This document shows positions 53,323 through 61,904 of a DNA stretch of 64,000 nucleotides, in pieces. The stretch is from Lysobacterales bacterium (GTDB lineage Bacteria > Pseudomonadota > Gammaproteobacteria > Xanthomonadales > SZUA-36). How positions within the stretch are numbered: position 1 is the first letter of the stretch; each line of letters begins with the position of its first letter. The notes beneath the pieces are model-generated. The model was given only the letters and a program-made list of their open reading frames with translations, was not told where the DNA came from and did no database searches. The stretch is from assembly GCA_028289465.1 (NCBI GenBank), contig JANQPM010000076.1, positions 45,782 through 109,781 of the forward strand, written 5' to 3'. A program made the position numbers and the translations under genes.

Positions 53323-53940
53323 ATGACATTACACCGAGCCGGACTAGCGCTAGTCATTCTGTTGCTGGCCGCGCCGAGCGTGGTCTTTGCCGGCCACCGT
53401 CACGGCTACTACAACTTCGCTGAAAAATACGCCCGTATCGCGGTTCGGCAGCAGCGCGAAAACCTTCGCCTGGGCTGCCACTACCGCAGCCACCGCTGGC
53501 ATTCCAATTACCGGGATCATTATTACTGGGCATCGCGAACCTCTCATTACAAAGCCAAACGGGAAGTCGACCGCCGCCATCGTGCGCTGCAGGAATGCCG
53601 GGCCCGCTACCACTCCGGATACTACGGCTACGACGACCACGATGATGACGACTACGGACACCGCCGGTACCGGGACCGCGATGACGACCGTCGCCACCGC
53701 CGGCGCAGCGGACACCGCTATGATGACTTTCCGAGCTACTACGCCGAGACCGCCGTGCGCCAGGCGAAGGCCAATATCCGCAACCATTGCGGCTACCAGG
53801 GCAACCGCTGGACCACCGACTACTACGCGCACTACAACTACGCGGCCAAAACCCGGCGTTACCGGGCCGAATCGGAAATTCAGGTGCGTGAAAAGCATTT
53901 GAACCAATGCCGCCATCGAAGCCGCGGCTACGATGACTAA
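53323..53940 (+). CDS. Exported Tyr/His/Arg-rich protein with an internal duplication
   Basis: A 205-residue exported protein (signal LALVILLLAAPSVVFAG). It consists of two related units, about residues 30-96 and 142-202, each with a YAxxAVRQxxxNxR helix, a central Cys-containing strand (LGCHYRSHRWHSNY in the first, NHCGYQGNRWTTDY in the second), an aromatic stretch YYWASRTSHYKAKRE or YNYAAKTRRYRAESE, and a closing Cys (ECRAR, QCRHR). The linker is rich in Asp, His and Arg (DDHDDDDYGHRRYRDRDDD). Cys pairing and the acidic/His linker suggest a stable exported protein that may bind metals. No family was recognised. Confidence 0.82.
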   Translation: MTLHRAGLALVILLLAAPSVVFAGHRHGYYNFAEKYARIAVRQQRENLRLGCHYRSHRWHSNYRDHYYWASRTSHYKAKREVDRRHRALQECRARYHSGYYGYDDHDDDDYGHRRYRDRDDDRRHRRRSGHRYDDFPSYYAETAVRQAKANIRNHCGYQGNRWTTDYYAHYNYAAKTRRYRAESEIQVREKHLNQCRHRSRGYDD

Positions 53941-53984
53941 CCCCTTATCAACACACCATTCTTTCTCTTCATGAATGGGCTACT

Positions 53985-54011
53985 GCCCCGCTGAATGCGG
54001 GGCTTTTTTTT
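53985..54011 (+). terminator. Rho-independent terminator after the Tyr/His-rich gene
   Basis: A perfect seven-base-pair stem GCCCCGC / GCGGGGC with a TGAAT loop, followed by eight T residues at 54004-54011. It ends the transcript of the gene stopping at 53940 and separates it from the 1358-residue protein. Confidence 0.92.
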
Positions 54012-54115
54012 GCCTGCGGCACTGCAGCGACCGTACCGGATGCCGTCAACAACCCCTCGCGCGGCGCCTGGTCGTTTGAATGGTATGCTAAAACCAATAA
54101 CCGCGAGGGAATGTC

Positions 54116-57100
54116 ATGCGTCGCGTCACTGCTTTGCTACTTATCTGCGTTGTCTTCAGTTGCAGCTTTTCGGCCTCCGCCCGCGAGGATATCCCGGCCC
54201 CTGATCTGCTAAAAGACTGGCAACAGTGGATATTGTCGCAGGACAAATGGCTGTCCTGTGCGCCGCGTCTCGGGCAGGCATGGAACCAGGCCGGCGGAAG
54301 GCTATGCTTGTGGTCGGGGCCGATGCAGCTCGCGCTGGATGACGATCGGGGCCGCTTTTCGGTCGTAGTAACCGTTTATGCCGAAAGCAATGTTGCGCTG
54401 CCGGGCAGCCAGGAGCACTGGCCACAGCAGGTCACCGTCAATGGTGCAGCAGCCCCGGTGATTCGCATCAAGAATCGGCCTGCTGTGCTACTGGAAGCCG
54501 GCGAGTACCGGATTCAGGGGGAATTCCGTTGGCACCAGATACCCTCATTTATTCCGCTTCCTGCGCACTACGGAATCATCGGCTTGTCGCTGGGCGGTTC
54601 GCCGGTCAGGCTGCCTGATATTCGCGAAGGCAGGCTGTGGCTGGCAACGACCGAAGAGCAGGAACAGCAAAGCGACAGCATCTATATTCAAGCCAGCCGG
54701 CGTCTGATCGACTCCGTGCCGAGTACGCTGGAAACGGTACTGGAAATCCAGGTCGGCGGCCGCGCGCGCGAAGTACAAATTCCAAACGTACTATTGGCCG
54801 GGTATCGGCCGGTTTCGCTGCAGGTGCACGAGGCTTCCGATTACCGCTCACCGCTGCAATTGCAGGCAGACGGCGGCCTCACGCTGCAAGCGCGAAGCGG
54901 TTTCGTTCTAGTCCGCCTGCTGGCGCTGGCCGACAACGTTGTCAGTCAGGTGACTGCACCGCAGCCGACGCCGGCCAGCGACGGCACAGAGCTCTGGGCG
55001 TTTGACGCCCGGCCGCTGATTCGGGTTGCGGTTGCCGAAGGCCACCAGCCGACCGACGCCCGCCAGGCCCCTTCCGCTATGGCTGCCGAATGGCAGCACC
55101 TGCCGCTGTTTGCCCTAGGCAGCGGACAGTCTCTGAACGTTATCGAGCGCAGCCGCGGCATGCGCCCGGATGAAGGTAATCGCCTGCGGCTTAACCGTAC
55201 CTGGTGGCTGAATTTCGACGGTGACGGCTTTCATCTGGAAGACCGGATCAATGGCCAGATGCGCCACGGCTGGCGGCTGGACCTCAAGCCGCCCTACCGG
55301 CTGGAAAGTGCATACGGCGACTACCGAAATGAGCCGATCATGATTACCGCATCGGAAGACGGCAGCACCGCCGGCGTCGAGGTGCGCAACCCGGCGCTGC
55401 GACTGACCGCCAGTGCCTCGGGCCCGAACAGCGGACGGCTGCCGGTCAGCGGCTGGAGCGAATCGCTGGAGCAGGCCGATGCGCGACTGATTCTGCCACC
55501 GGGCTGGCGGCTGTGGGCCGCGCCGGGGGCGGAACGCGCATCCGATACCTGGTGGGATGCATGGCGGCTGCTGGACATGTTTCTGGTGCTGATTACCGGC
55601 GCGTTCGTCTATCGCCTGCTGGGCTGGCGGGGCGCGCTGCTCAGCGTGCTGTTTCTGGCGTTGAACTACCACATCGCAAAGCCCCTGTTCGCACCGCTGC
55701 TGACCGTGATCCTGCTGACGCTTGCGGTCCGGGCGTTGCCCGGCGGGCTATTAAGGCGATTCTGTACGCTGATCCGGAACCTCGCCGGTATCGCGCTGTT
55801 CGGTGTCGCGCTGCTGTTTATTGCCGAACAGGCCAAGCTGGCCCTGTATCCGCAATTGGAATATGGGCAATTGTACGGCGCCTACCGCAGCAGCGGCCCG
55901 CCGGCAGCGACGGCCGCCCGGGAAGCGTTCGAGCAGGGCGAAGCGCTGGCGCGCAGCGTGATGGAAGAACCGCCCGTTGAAGACGAGTTCAGCAAGACTA
56001 CTGTCACCGGCTCGCGTGTCAGCTATCACAACCTGTTGAACCGGTATCCGGAAAGCGCGCTGCTGCAGGCCGGTTCCGGGCGCCCGCAATGGAGCTGGCG
56101 GCAGCACTACCTGCACTGGTCGGGACCGGTGACGCCGGATCAGACCTTCCGCCTGATCGTCAGCCCGCCGTGGCTGACCGGCGCAATTCGCTGGCTGTCG
56201 ATCGCACTGCTGGCGTGGCTGCTCTATGCGCTGTATCGGCAACTGCCGGCAGAACGGCGCAGCCAAAGCCCGGCCGGCCGATCTCAGGTATCAATACTGG
56301 TGCTGCTGGCGGCTGCTTGCTGTGTACCGGTTTCTGTACAAGCTGATATTCCATCGCCGGAACTGCTTGACGATTATCGCAACCGCCTGCACACGCCGCC
56401 GGTCTGCGCAAACCAGTGCGCAACGCTGGCGGATGCGCGCCTGGCGGTTGGCGCGGAGCGCCTGGCACTGGAACTGCAATGGCATGTCGCCGAGCCGGTC
56501 GCAGTACCGCTGCCGCAGGCCGAGCAAGGGCGCTGGCGAATCGTGTCGCTGACGGTCAACGACCGGGAGGATCAGAAGCTGAGCGGCCTGGAAGCACCTA
56601 CGCTGTGGCTGCCGCGAGGTATACATACGGTGCGGGTCGGCGGCGAAATCAAATCGGTAGACGGTTTTGACATCCGTTTTCCGGCAATACCGCAGGTAAT
56701 CGGTGTCAGCAGCGAGCACTGGATATTTTCCGGTCTCAACCAGGGCCGTTTGCTGTCGAATACGCTGAAACTGTCGCGTCGGGCAACCGCGGGCAGCGGC
56801 GAGAGGAGCGATGTTCGCGGCAGCCTGCAATTGCCTGCTTTTGCACGCCTGGAACGGCGTTTCCTGCTGGACCGCGAATGGGAACTGCAATCGTCGCTCA
56901 GCCGCTGGAGTGAAGCGTCCGCGGATGCGACATTCGAAATTCCGCTGATTCTGGGAGAACAGGTCTCCAGCCCGGAAACGCTGGTCGAAGACGGCCGGGT
57001 CATCGTCCATCTGCGCGCCGGTGAAGATCCAGCCGGTGGAGATCCAAGCTGGGTAAGCCGCCTGACGCCTGATGCCGAATTCCAGCTCAGCGCCGCCGCG

Positions 57101-58192
57101 TTTGAAGACTACGCGGAGTCGTGGGTATTTACCGTCAGCCCGATCTGGCATCTGGAATTTGACGGTATCGCCGAAGTACTGCCGGAGCACATCGGCGATT
57201 TCTGGCGCTACACCTTTTATCCGCGGCCTGAGGAAACGCTGACCGTTCGAGCCACCCGGCCGGCTGCGGTGGCCGGCAATACCCTGGTATTTGACCGGGT
57301 GCAGATCGACGACCAGCTCGGCAAGCATCAGCGCACCGTGGTGCTGACCGCAACGGCGCGCAATACTTTGGGCCAGGAGCACGAGATACTGCTTCCGGCC
57401 GACGCCACCCTGCGCAGCCTGCAAGTCGATGGCGAGCAGCACTACCTGACACCGCGGGACGGCAAGCTGTCGCTGAGCCTGAATCCGGGCGAGCATACAC
57501 TGCGCATGGAACTGACCCGGCCCGAAGGGATCGGTCCCACCGTATCGGGCAGTGTCTTTGACCTTAACGCAGACAGTGCGAATCTGAGACGGCAACTGCA
57601 ACTGCCGGCCAACCGCTGGATACTGGCAGTCTGGGGGCCGGGCGTCGGCCCGGCAGTGCTGTACTGGAGCGTGCTGGCCGTGGTCGTGCTGCTGGCCTGG
57701 GTACTGAGCAGAACCGGATTAACGCCGCTGCGTTTTTATCACTGGCTGCTGCTGGGCCTCGGTTTCAGTCTGTTTGCTTGGCCGGTGCTGGCGATTGCAG
57801 TCCTTTGGCTGCTGCTTACCGGCTGGATCGGCCGGCAATCGCCGCCGGCATCGCGGACCAACTACAACCTGCGCCAGATCGGCTTTGTGATGTTCAGCCT
57901 GTTCGCGCTATTGGCGCTGATCGCAGCCATTCCGTGGAGTCTGCTGTCGGAACCGGATATGCAAATTGCCGGGGCCGGCTCCTACGGGCGACGGCTGATC
58001 TGGATCATGGACCGCACCGGCGGTGAATTTCCGGCCCACCATGCGTTCAGCCTGCCGCTCTGGGCTTACCAGATACTGATTTTGCTCTGGGCACTGTGGT
58101 TGAGTCTGGCTCTGGTACGATGGATACGATGGGCTTGGAACGTATTGTCGGCCCACGGCTTGTGGCGCCCCAAGGCGACGCCCGAATCTTGA
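54116..58192 (+). CDS. Very large exported membrane protein built from two related halves
   Basis: A 1358-residue protein with a signal peptide (VTALLLICVVFSCSFSASARED). Half one opens with EDIPAPDLLKDW, is mostly beta sandwich, and ends in helices near 485-575 and 690-710. Half two starts near residue 743 with ADIPSPELLDDY after a second hydrophobic segment, and repeats the layout: a CxxxxxC-like start, strands such as LWLPRGIHTVRVGGEI matching LLEAGEYRIQGEFRW of half one, then a WIFSGLNQGRL match to EGRLWLATT. Four C-terminal helices follow from residue 1178. Internal duplication of about 600 residues is inferred. No enzyme motif was recognised; a lipid, sugar or envelope role is open. Confidence 0.8.
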   Translation: MRRVTALLLICVVFSCSFSASAREDIPAPDLLKDWQQWILSQDKWLSCAPRLGQAWNQAGGRLCLWSGPMQLALDDDRGRFSVVVTVYAESNVALPGSQEHWPQQVTVNGAAAPVIRIKNRPAVLLEAGEYRIQGEFRWHQIPSFIPLPAHYGIIGLSLGGSPVRLPDIREGRLWLATTEEQEQQSDSIYIQASRRLIDSVPSTLETVLEIQVGGRAREVQIPNVLLAGYRPVSLQVHEASDYRSPLQLQADGGLTLQARSGFVLVRLLALADNVVSQVTAPQPTPASDGTELWAFDARPLIRVAVAEGHQPTDARQAPSAMAAEWQHLPLFALGSGQSLNVIERSRGMRPDEGNRLRLNRTWWLNFDGDGFHLEDRINGQMRHGWRLDLKPPYRLESAYGDYRNEPIMITASEDGSTAGVEVRNPALRLTASASGPNSGRLPVSGWSESLEQADARLILPPGWRLWAAPGAERASDTWWDAWRLLDMFLVLITGAFVYRLLGWRGALLSVLFLALNYHIAKPLFAPLLTVILLTLAVRALPGGLLRRFCTLIRNLAGIALFGVALLFIAEQAKLALYPQLEYGQLYGAYRSSGPPAATAAREAFEQGEALARSVMEEPPVEDEFSKTTVTGSRVSYHNLLNRYPESALLQAGSGRPQWSWRQHYLHWSGPVTPDQTFRLIVSPPWLTGAIRWLSIALLAWLLYALYRQLPAERRSQSPAGRSQVSILVLLAAACCVPVSVQADIPSPELLDDYRNRLHTPPVCANQCATLADARLAVGAERLALELQWHVAEPVAVPLPQAEQGRWRIVSLTVNDREDQKLSGLEAPTLWLPRGIHTVRVGGEIKSVDGFDIRFPAIPQVIGVSSEHWIFSGLNQGRLLSNTLKLSRRATAGSGERSDVRGSLQLPAFARLERRFLLDREWELQSSLSRWSEASADATFEIPLILGEQVSSPETLVEDGRVIVHLRAGEDPAGGDPSWVSRLTPDAEFQLSAAAFEDYAESWVFTVSPIWHLEFDGIAEVLPEHIGDFWRYTFYPRPEETLTVRATRPAAVAGNTLVFDRVQIDDQLGKHQRTVVLTATARNTLGQEHEILLPADATLRSLQVDGEQHYLTPRDGKLSLSLNPGEHTLRMELTRPEGIGPTVSGSVFDLNADSANLRRQLQLPANRWILAVWGPGVGPAVLYWSVLAVVVLLAWVLSRTGLTPLRFYHWLLLGLGFSLFAWPVLAIAVLWLLLTGWIGRQSPPASRTNYNLRQIGFVMFSLFALLALIAAIPWSLLSEPDMQIAGAGSYGRRLIWIMDRTGGEFPAHHAFSLPLWAYQILILLWALWLSLALVRWIRWAWNVLSAHGLWRPKATPES

Positions 58193-58272
58193 TCTAGCCG
58201 GCCCGAAGGAGCCGTAGCCGATCCACCGAAGGGGTCCCACAGGCAGCCCGCCCGTTGCGGCTTGCCTCTGTG

Positions 58273-58764
58273 CTATTCCTCTTCATGGTGATGGCCGCCA
58301 GGTCCATGCGCGTGCCCGTGAGCGATTTCCTCGGCACTGGCCGCACGAATATCGACGATTTCCACATCGAACGTCAGGGCCTGTCCGGCCAGCGGATGAT
58401 TCGCATCCACATCGGCATGAAAACGGCCGACCTTGATAACCTGCACCTGGCGCATGCCTTCCCGGGTTTGAATCAGCGCAACGCCGCCGGCTTTTAATTT
58501 GCCCGGGGCGCGAAGGTATTTTATCGGCAGCCGCTGAACCAATGCATCGTTGCGGTGGCCATAGGCTTCTTCCGGCGCGACCGTTGCGCTGAACCGCTCG
58601 CCGGCGCCTTTGCCCAGCATGGCTTTTTCCAGACCTGGAATAATATTGCCCGCGCCGTGCAGATAAGCCATCGGCTCACCGTTGCGCGAAGATTCCAGCA
58701 GATCGCCGGATTCGTTCTTCAGTTCGTAATGGAAACTCACGACCTGGTCTTGTGCTACGCTCAT
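58273..58764 (-). CDS. slyD: SlyD-type FKBP peptidyl-prolyl isomerase
   Basis: A 163-residue protein. The FKBP domain has DQVVSFHYELKNESGDLLESS, MAYLHGAGNIIPGLEKAMLGKGAGERFSA and the IF (insert-in-flap) domain AYGHRNDALVQRLPIKYLRAP, then a short His-rich tail (HGHAHGPGGHHHEEE) that can bind Ni2+. SlyD helps folding and nickel handling. ATG 58764 has AAGGGA six bases upstream; the neighbouring ATG at 58770 has no room for a site. The His tail is much shorter than in E. coli SlyD. Confidence 0.93.
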   Translation of the reverse strand: MSVAQDQVVSFHYELKNESGDLLESSRNGEPMAYLHGAGNIIPGLEKAMLGKGAGERFSATVAPEEAYGHRNDALVQRLPIKYLRAPGKLKAGGVALIQTREGMRQVQVIKVGRFHADVDANHPLAGQALTFDVEIVDIRAASAEEIAHGHAHGPGGHHHEEE

Positions 58765-58975
58765 TGCCATTCCCTTACACCGGTTTTCGCGTCGATCCGG
58801 CCCATCGGTTGCAAAGGCGCGCATTATGGCATGAAACCGGGGTGCGCGGTTCCGCCGACGGCGAACCACAGAAGGCCGCGTTTGAACCTAGCCAACCGCA
58901 GGGTTTTGACTCCCGGGCAACGGGCATCTATCGTTAGAGCCGCAGGCGACCCGCCAGAGCGGGTGCCGTGAAGCA

Positions 58976-59206
58976 CGGCTTCTTGCGCGGTGCGCAAACC
59001 GCTATGCCTCCCTTGGCTTGCTCTCCCGGTGGGGTGAGCGAGCAATGCGGGCGGCACCAGAGGGGTCGTGCGTTAGTTGCATGTCGTAGCCCTGGGTGGA
59101 CAGTCTGGCGGTTTTCCGAAGGAAAGAAGCCCGAAATGGATAACTTGGGGCGTGCGGTTGCGGTCTTCGTCCGCACGCGCCGCGAAAGAAACGGGCGCAA
59201 GACACC
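58976..59206 (+). repeat. Modular dispersed repeat, copy B, in a 475-base gene-free spacer
   Basis: The 59027-59206 part matches the reverse complement of the window end at 63836-64000 over about 165 bases: GGGTGAGCGAGCA, CGGCACCAGAGGGGTCGTGCGTTAGTTG, GTCGTAGCCC, GGACAGTCTGGCGGTTTTCC and GTGCGGTTGCGGT. It ends GAAAGAAACGGGCGCAAGACACC, the common element end. Upstream, 58976-59001 has a further module hairpin GGCTTCTTGCGCGGTGCGCAAACCG. No gene is supportable between slyD and the propeller gene; the element fills most of this stretch. Confidence 0.85.
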
Positions 59207-59239
59207 TTAGATGTGCCGGTATACACCTGGAGCCAAGCT

Positions 59240-60226
59240 ATGTTTCGCCAAACCACCGCTGCCGTTTTTCTAATCGGCCTGCTGTCGACCGGGTCGGTAA
59301 TCGCCCAGTCGGCCGGCATTCAGGAGTGGACCGTGCCATGGCCCAACACCCGCCCCAGGGATCCGGATGTCGCACCTGACGGCAGTATCTGGCTGGCCGG
59401 ACAGGCCGGCCACTATGTGGCCCGGTTCGATCCGAAGACCGAATCGTTCCGGCGCTTCGAACTGCCCGACGGCGCAGGCCCGCACAATCTGATCGTCGAT
59501 CGGGACGGCAGCATCTGGTACGCCGGCAACCGGCAGGCCCATATTGGGCATCTGAATGCCGACGACGGCAGCATAGACCAGATCGCGATGCCGAACCCGG
59601 CAGCCAGGGACCCGCATACTCTGGTTTTCGACAGCCGGGGCAATATCTGGTTTACCGTGCAGCACGGCAACTTCATCGGTCGTCTGAACAAAGCCTCCAA
59701 AGCCGTGGACCTGGTGCCGGTACCGACCAAGCGATCGCGGCCCTATGGCATCGTCGTCGATGCCGAAGACCGGCCATGGGCGGTGCTGCTGGGCACCAAC
59801 AAACTCGCAACCGTCGATCCGGAAACCCTGCAATTGCAGGAAATCAGCCTGCCGCGTACGGCGGCGCGGCCACGCCGTATCGGCATCACTGCCGACGGAA
59901 TGATCTGGTACGCCGACTATGCCAAAGGTTATCTGGGCTGCTACGATCCGGGCAGCGGTCAGTTTAAGGAATGGCCGGCGCCGGCCGGCGAACTGAGCCA
60001 GCCTTATGCGATGGGCGTGGATGGCCGGAACCGTATCTGGTTTGTGGAAACCGGCCCCGATCCGAACACCTTGGTCGGGTTTGACCCTGAAACGGGCGCG
60101 TTCTTCAGCAACACCGCAATTCCCAGCGGCGCCGGTGCGGTGCGCCATATGGTTTACGACCAGGCCCGCAACGCGCTGTGGTTCGGCACCGATACCAATA
60201 ACCTCGCACGCGCCGACCTGCCCTGA
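59240..60226 (+). CDS. Exported Vgb/NHL-type beta-propeller protein
   Basis: A 328-residue protein with a signal peptide (TAAVFLIGLLSTGSVIAQ). It has seven-bladed-propeller repeats like those of virginiamycin B lyase: DVAPDGSIWLAGQAGHYVARFDP, NLIVDRDGSIWYAGN, TLVFDSRGNIWFTVQHG, GITADGMIWYADYAKGY and GVDGRNRIWFVETG. The catalytic His and Glu of true Vgb cannot be confirmed by eye, so a lyase role is uncertain. ATG 59240 follows GGAG. It ends 148 bases before the ECF sigma operon. Confidence 0.85.
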   Translation: MFRQTTAAVFLIGLLSTGSVIAQSAGIQEWTVPWPNTRPRDPDVAPDGSIWLAGQAGHYVARFDPKTESFRRFELPDGAGPHNLIVDRDGSIWYAGNRQAHIGHLNADDGSIDQIAMPNPAARDPHTLVFDSRGNIWFTVQHGNFIGRLNKASKAVDLVPVPTKRSRPYGIVVDAEDRPWAVLLGTNKLATVDPETLQLQEISLPRTAARPRRIGITADGMIWYADYAKGYLGCYDPGSGQFKEWPAPAGELSQPYAMGVDGRNRIWFVETGPDPNTLVGFDPETGAFFSNTAIPSGAGAVRHMVYDQARNALWFGTDTNNLARADLP

Positions 60227-60335
60227 CGGCCAACCCTGACAGCCAGCTCCTGGCCAAAACCGGCATTACCGTTCCGGCCCGACAGCATCGCCCGGCAACT
60301 AACCCGGCGACCCGATTCGGGCCGATGCACTTTTT

Positions 60336-60364
60336 TGTAACTATTCTTCGGGTGTTGCCGTTAT
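60336..60364 (+). promoter_or_regulatory. Candidate ECF-type promoter for the sigma operon
   Basis: TGTAAC at 60336-60341 and CGTTA at 60359-60363, 17 bases apart, have the form of a typical ECF -35/-10 pair, which would suggest autoregulation. The implied start would be only a few bases before ATG 60375, giving an almost leaderless mRNA, which weakens the case. Confidence 0.25.
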
Positions 60365-60374
60365 TACCACTGTC

Positions 60375-60860
60375 ATGAGCTTTCGATTCCGCCGCCTAGT
60401 CAGCAAACACGAAAATCAGGTGTTCAGCCTGGCGCGTTATCTGCTGAAGGACAGTGGCGAAGCCGAGGATGTTGCACAAGAGACGTTTATCAAACTGTGG
60501 AACCACCTGGACCGGGTCGATGCGGACCATGTGCTGCCGTGGCTGATGAAGGTTACCCGCAATGCCTGTCTGGACCGGTTGCGGCGAAGACGCCCCGAGA
60601 CGGACATCGACCAGGCCATGGCCGACAGCGAGCCCGGGCCGGCGCAGTCGCTGCACCAGGACGAATTGGGCCGCTGGCTGCGCCAGGCCATTGCCGGGCT
60701 CAAAGAACCATACCGCTCCCTGGTGGTATTGCGGGATGTGCAGCAAAACAGCTACCAGGAAATCGCGGTGATTTTGGAATTGAGCCTAGAACAAGTGAAG
60801 GTTTATTTGCACCGGGCCAGGCGTCAATTGCGCACCCGGTTGCAGGAAGTACGAGTATGA
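60375..60860 (+). CDS. ECF-type RNA polymerase sigma factor
   Basis: A 161-residue sigma-70 family factor. Region 2 is seen in QVFSLARYLLKDSGEAEDVAQETFIKLWNHL and WLMKVTRNACLDRLRRRRP; region 4 in GLKEPYRSLVVLRDVQQNSYQEIAVILELSLEQVKVYLHRARRQLR. Regions 1 and 3 are absent, so it is an ECF factor that steers RNA polymerase to stress or envelope promoters. Its TGA overlaps the ATG of the anti-sigma-like gene, so the two are made in fixed ratio. The two DUF4252 genes follow in the same operon. Confidence 0.94.
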   Translation: MSFRFRRLVSKHENQVFSLARYLLKDSGEAEDVAQETFIKLWNHLDRVDADHVLPWLMKVTRNACLDRLRRRRPETDIDQAMADSEPGPAQSLHQDELGRWLRQAIAGLKEPYRSLVVLRDVQQNSYQEIAVILELSLEQVKVYLHRARRQLRTRLQEVRV

Positions 60861-61384
60861 ATGAACAGGACCAAACCGTTAACGAAGCGTGGCAGCAGGA
60901 CATTGACCGCCTGCTGGAAGGCCGGCTGAGCGAGGCCGAGCAGGACCGGCTTAAAGCACAGGCCAGTGCGGATTCGCAGCTGGCGCAGGCCATTATCGAC
61001 GCCTACCGCATTCAAAACAGCCTGGAAAGCCTGGGCACCTATGCAGCCCCGCGGTCGCTGAAGCAACGCCTGCGGGCCATTCCGCGCCAGCACCGCGGAC
61101 CGGTCTGGGCACTGGCCGCCGGCACCGCACTGGCCGCTGTCATCGCGATCGGCGTATTCAAGCAGTCGAAACCCAACGAACAACAGATTATTCAGGCCCA
61201 GCAGGACCTGGTGGTCGCCGTTCAATATCTCGAACAGTACGGCCTGCTGGCCAAACAGGAAATGCAGCAGGAAATCGGCGGCACATTGAAACAGGCGCTG
61301 ATCGACGGCGTGCGGGACAGCGTGGACCGCCGGCCGCCGAATAGCGAACCAATGAATGATACTTTGCAGAATCAAGGAGCATGA
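60857..61384 (+). CDS. Putative membrane anti-sigma factor
   Basis: A 175-residue protein. The cytoplasmic N-terminus (about 1-80) has DIDRLLEGRLSEAEQDRLKAQ and no zinc HxxxCxxC motif. One membrane helix (VWALAAGTALAAVIAIGVF, about 83-101) is followed by a polar, Gln-rich extracytoplasmic segment (NEQQIIQAQQDLVVAVQYLEQYG). This topology and the overlap with the sigma gene fit an anti-sigma that holds the ECF factor at the membrane. The absence of the ZAS motif makes it a non-zinc type. Confidence 0.82.
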   Translation: MNEQDQTVNEAWQQDIDRLLEGRLSEAEQDRLKAQASADSQLAQAIIDAYRIQNSLESLGTYAAPRSLKQRLRAIPRQHRGPVWALAAGTALAAVIAIGVFKQSKPNEQQIIQAQQDLVVAVQYLEQYGLLAKQEMQQEIGGTLKQALIDGVRDSVDRRPPNSEPMNDTLQNQGA

Positions 61385-61385
61385 A

Positions 61386-61901
61386 ATGAAAAAACTGATT
61401 ATTGGACTTATCTTGCTGATCGCCCTACCGGTGATGGCGCAGACGGACGACTTTCGCGACGAACCCGGTTTCGTTGACTTCGGTACGCTGAACGATCGCT
61501 ACGGTACGCCGAAGGTGGAGATCAACCTCGGCCACCAGCTACTCGGCTTCGTCAGCGCGCTGAGCAAAAACGAAGACCCGGAAACGGCCGAGGTGCTGAG
61601 CAAGCTGAAAGCCGTCAGAGTGTATGTCTATGAGCTCGACGATGACGCCACAACGGCGGTATCGCATATTGAGGACATCGCATCGGACCTTAGGCGCGAT
61701 AACTGGCAGTCCGTTGTGGTCGCCCGGGATGACGGCGAACTGGTCAATGTCTTTGTGAAGATGACCGGCGATGTCATCGACGGCCTCAGCGTGATGGCAG
61801 CCGGCGATGATGACGAAGCGGTTTTTATCAACGTCATCGGCGAACTTGATCCGGAACAGCTCTCTCGTGTGACCGACAAGTTCGATATCGATCTGGACTA
61901 G
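61386..61901 (+). CDS. Exported DUF4252 protein 1
   Basis: A 171-residue exported protein (signal MKKLIIGLILLIALPVMAQ). It matches DUF4252: an N-terminal segment DFGTLNDRYG, KLKAVRVYVYELDDDA, DNWQSVVVARDDGELVNVFVKM and a C-terminal FINVIGELDPEQLSRV. ATG 61386 is placed after AAGGAG, one base after the anti-sigma stop. It shares the fold with the next gene. A role in sensing envelope state and reporting to the anti-sigma is inferred from the operon. Confidence 0.9.
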   Translation: MKKLIIGLILLIALPVMAQTDDFRDEPGFVDFGTLNDRYGTPKVEINLGHQLLGFVSALSKNEDPETAEVLSKLKAVRVYVYELDDDATTAVSHIEDIASDLRRDNWQSVVVARDDGELVNVFVKMTGDVIDGLSVMAAGDDDEAVFINVIGELDPEQLSRVTDKFDIDLD

Positions 61902-61904
61902 CCC

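Noticed and set aside
56291..57601. Long minus-strand frame opposite the 1358-residue protein
   Set aside because: No motif or signal; composition is that of an antisense shadow.
58240..58268. Terminator between the 1358-residue protein and slyD
   Set aside because: An imperfect AGGCAGCCCGC / GCGGCTTGCCT hairpin with no T-run; too weak to list as a feature.
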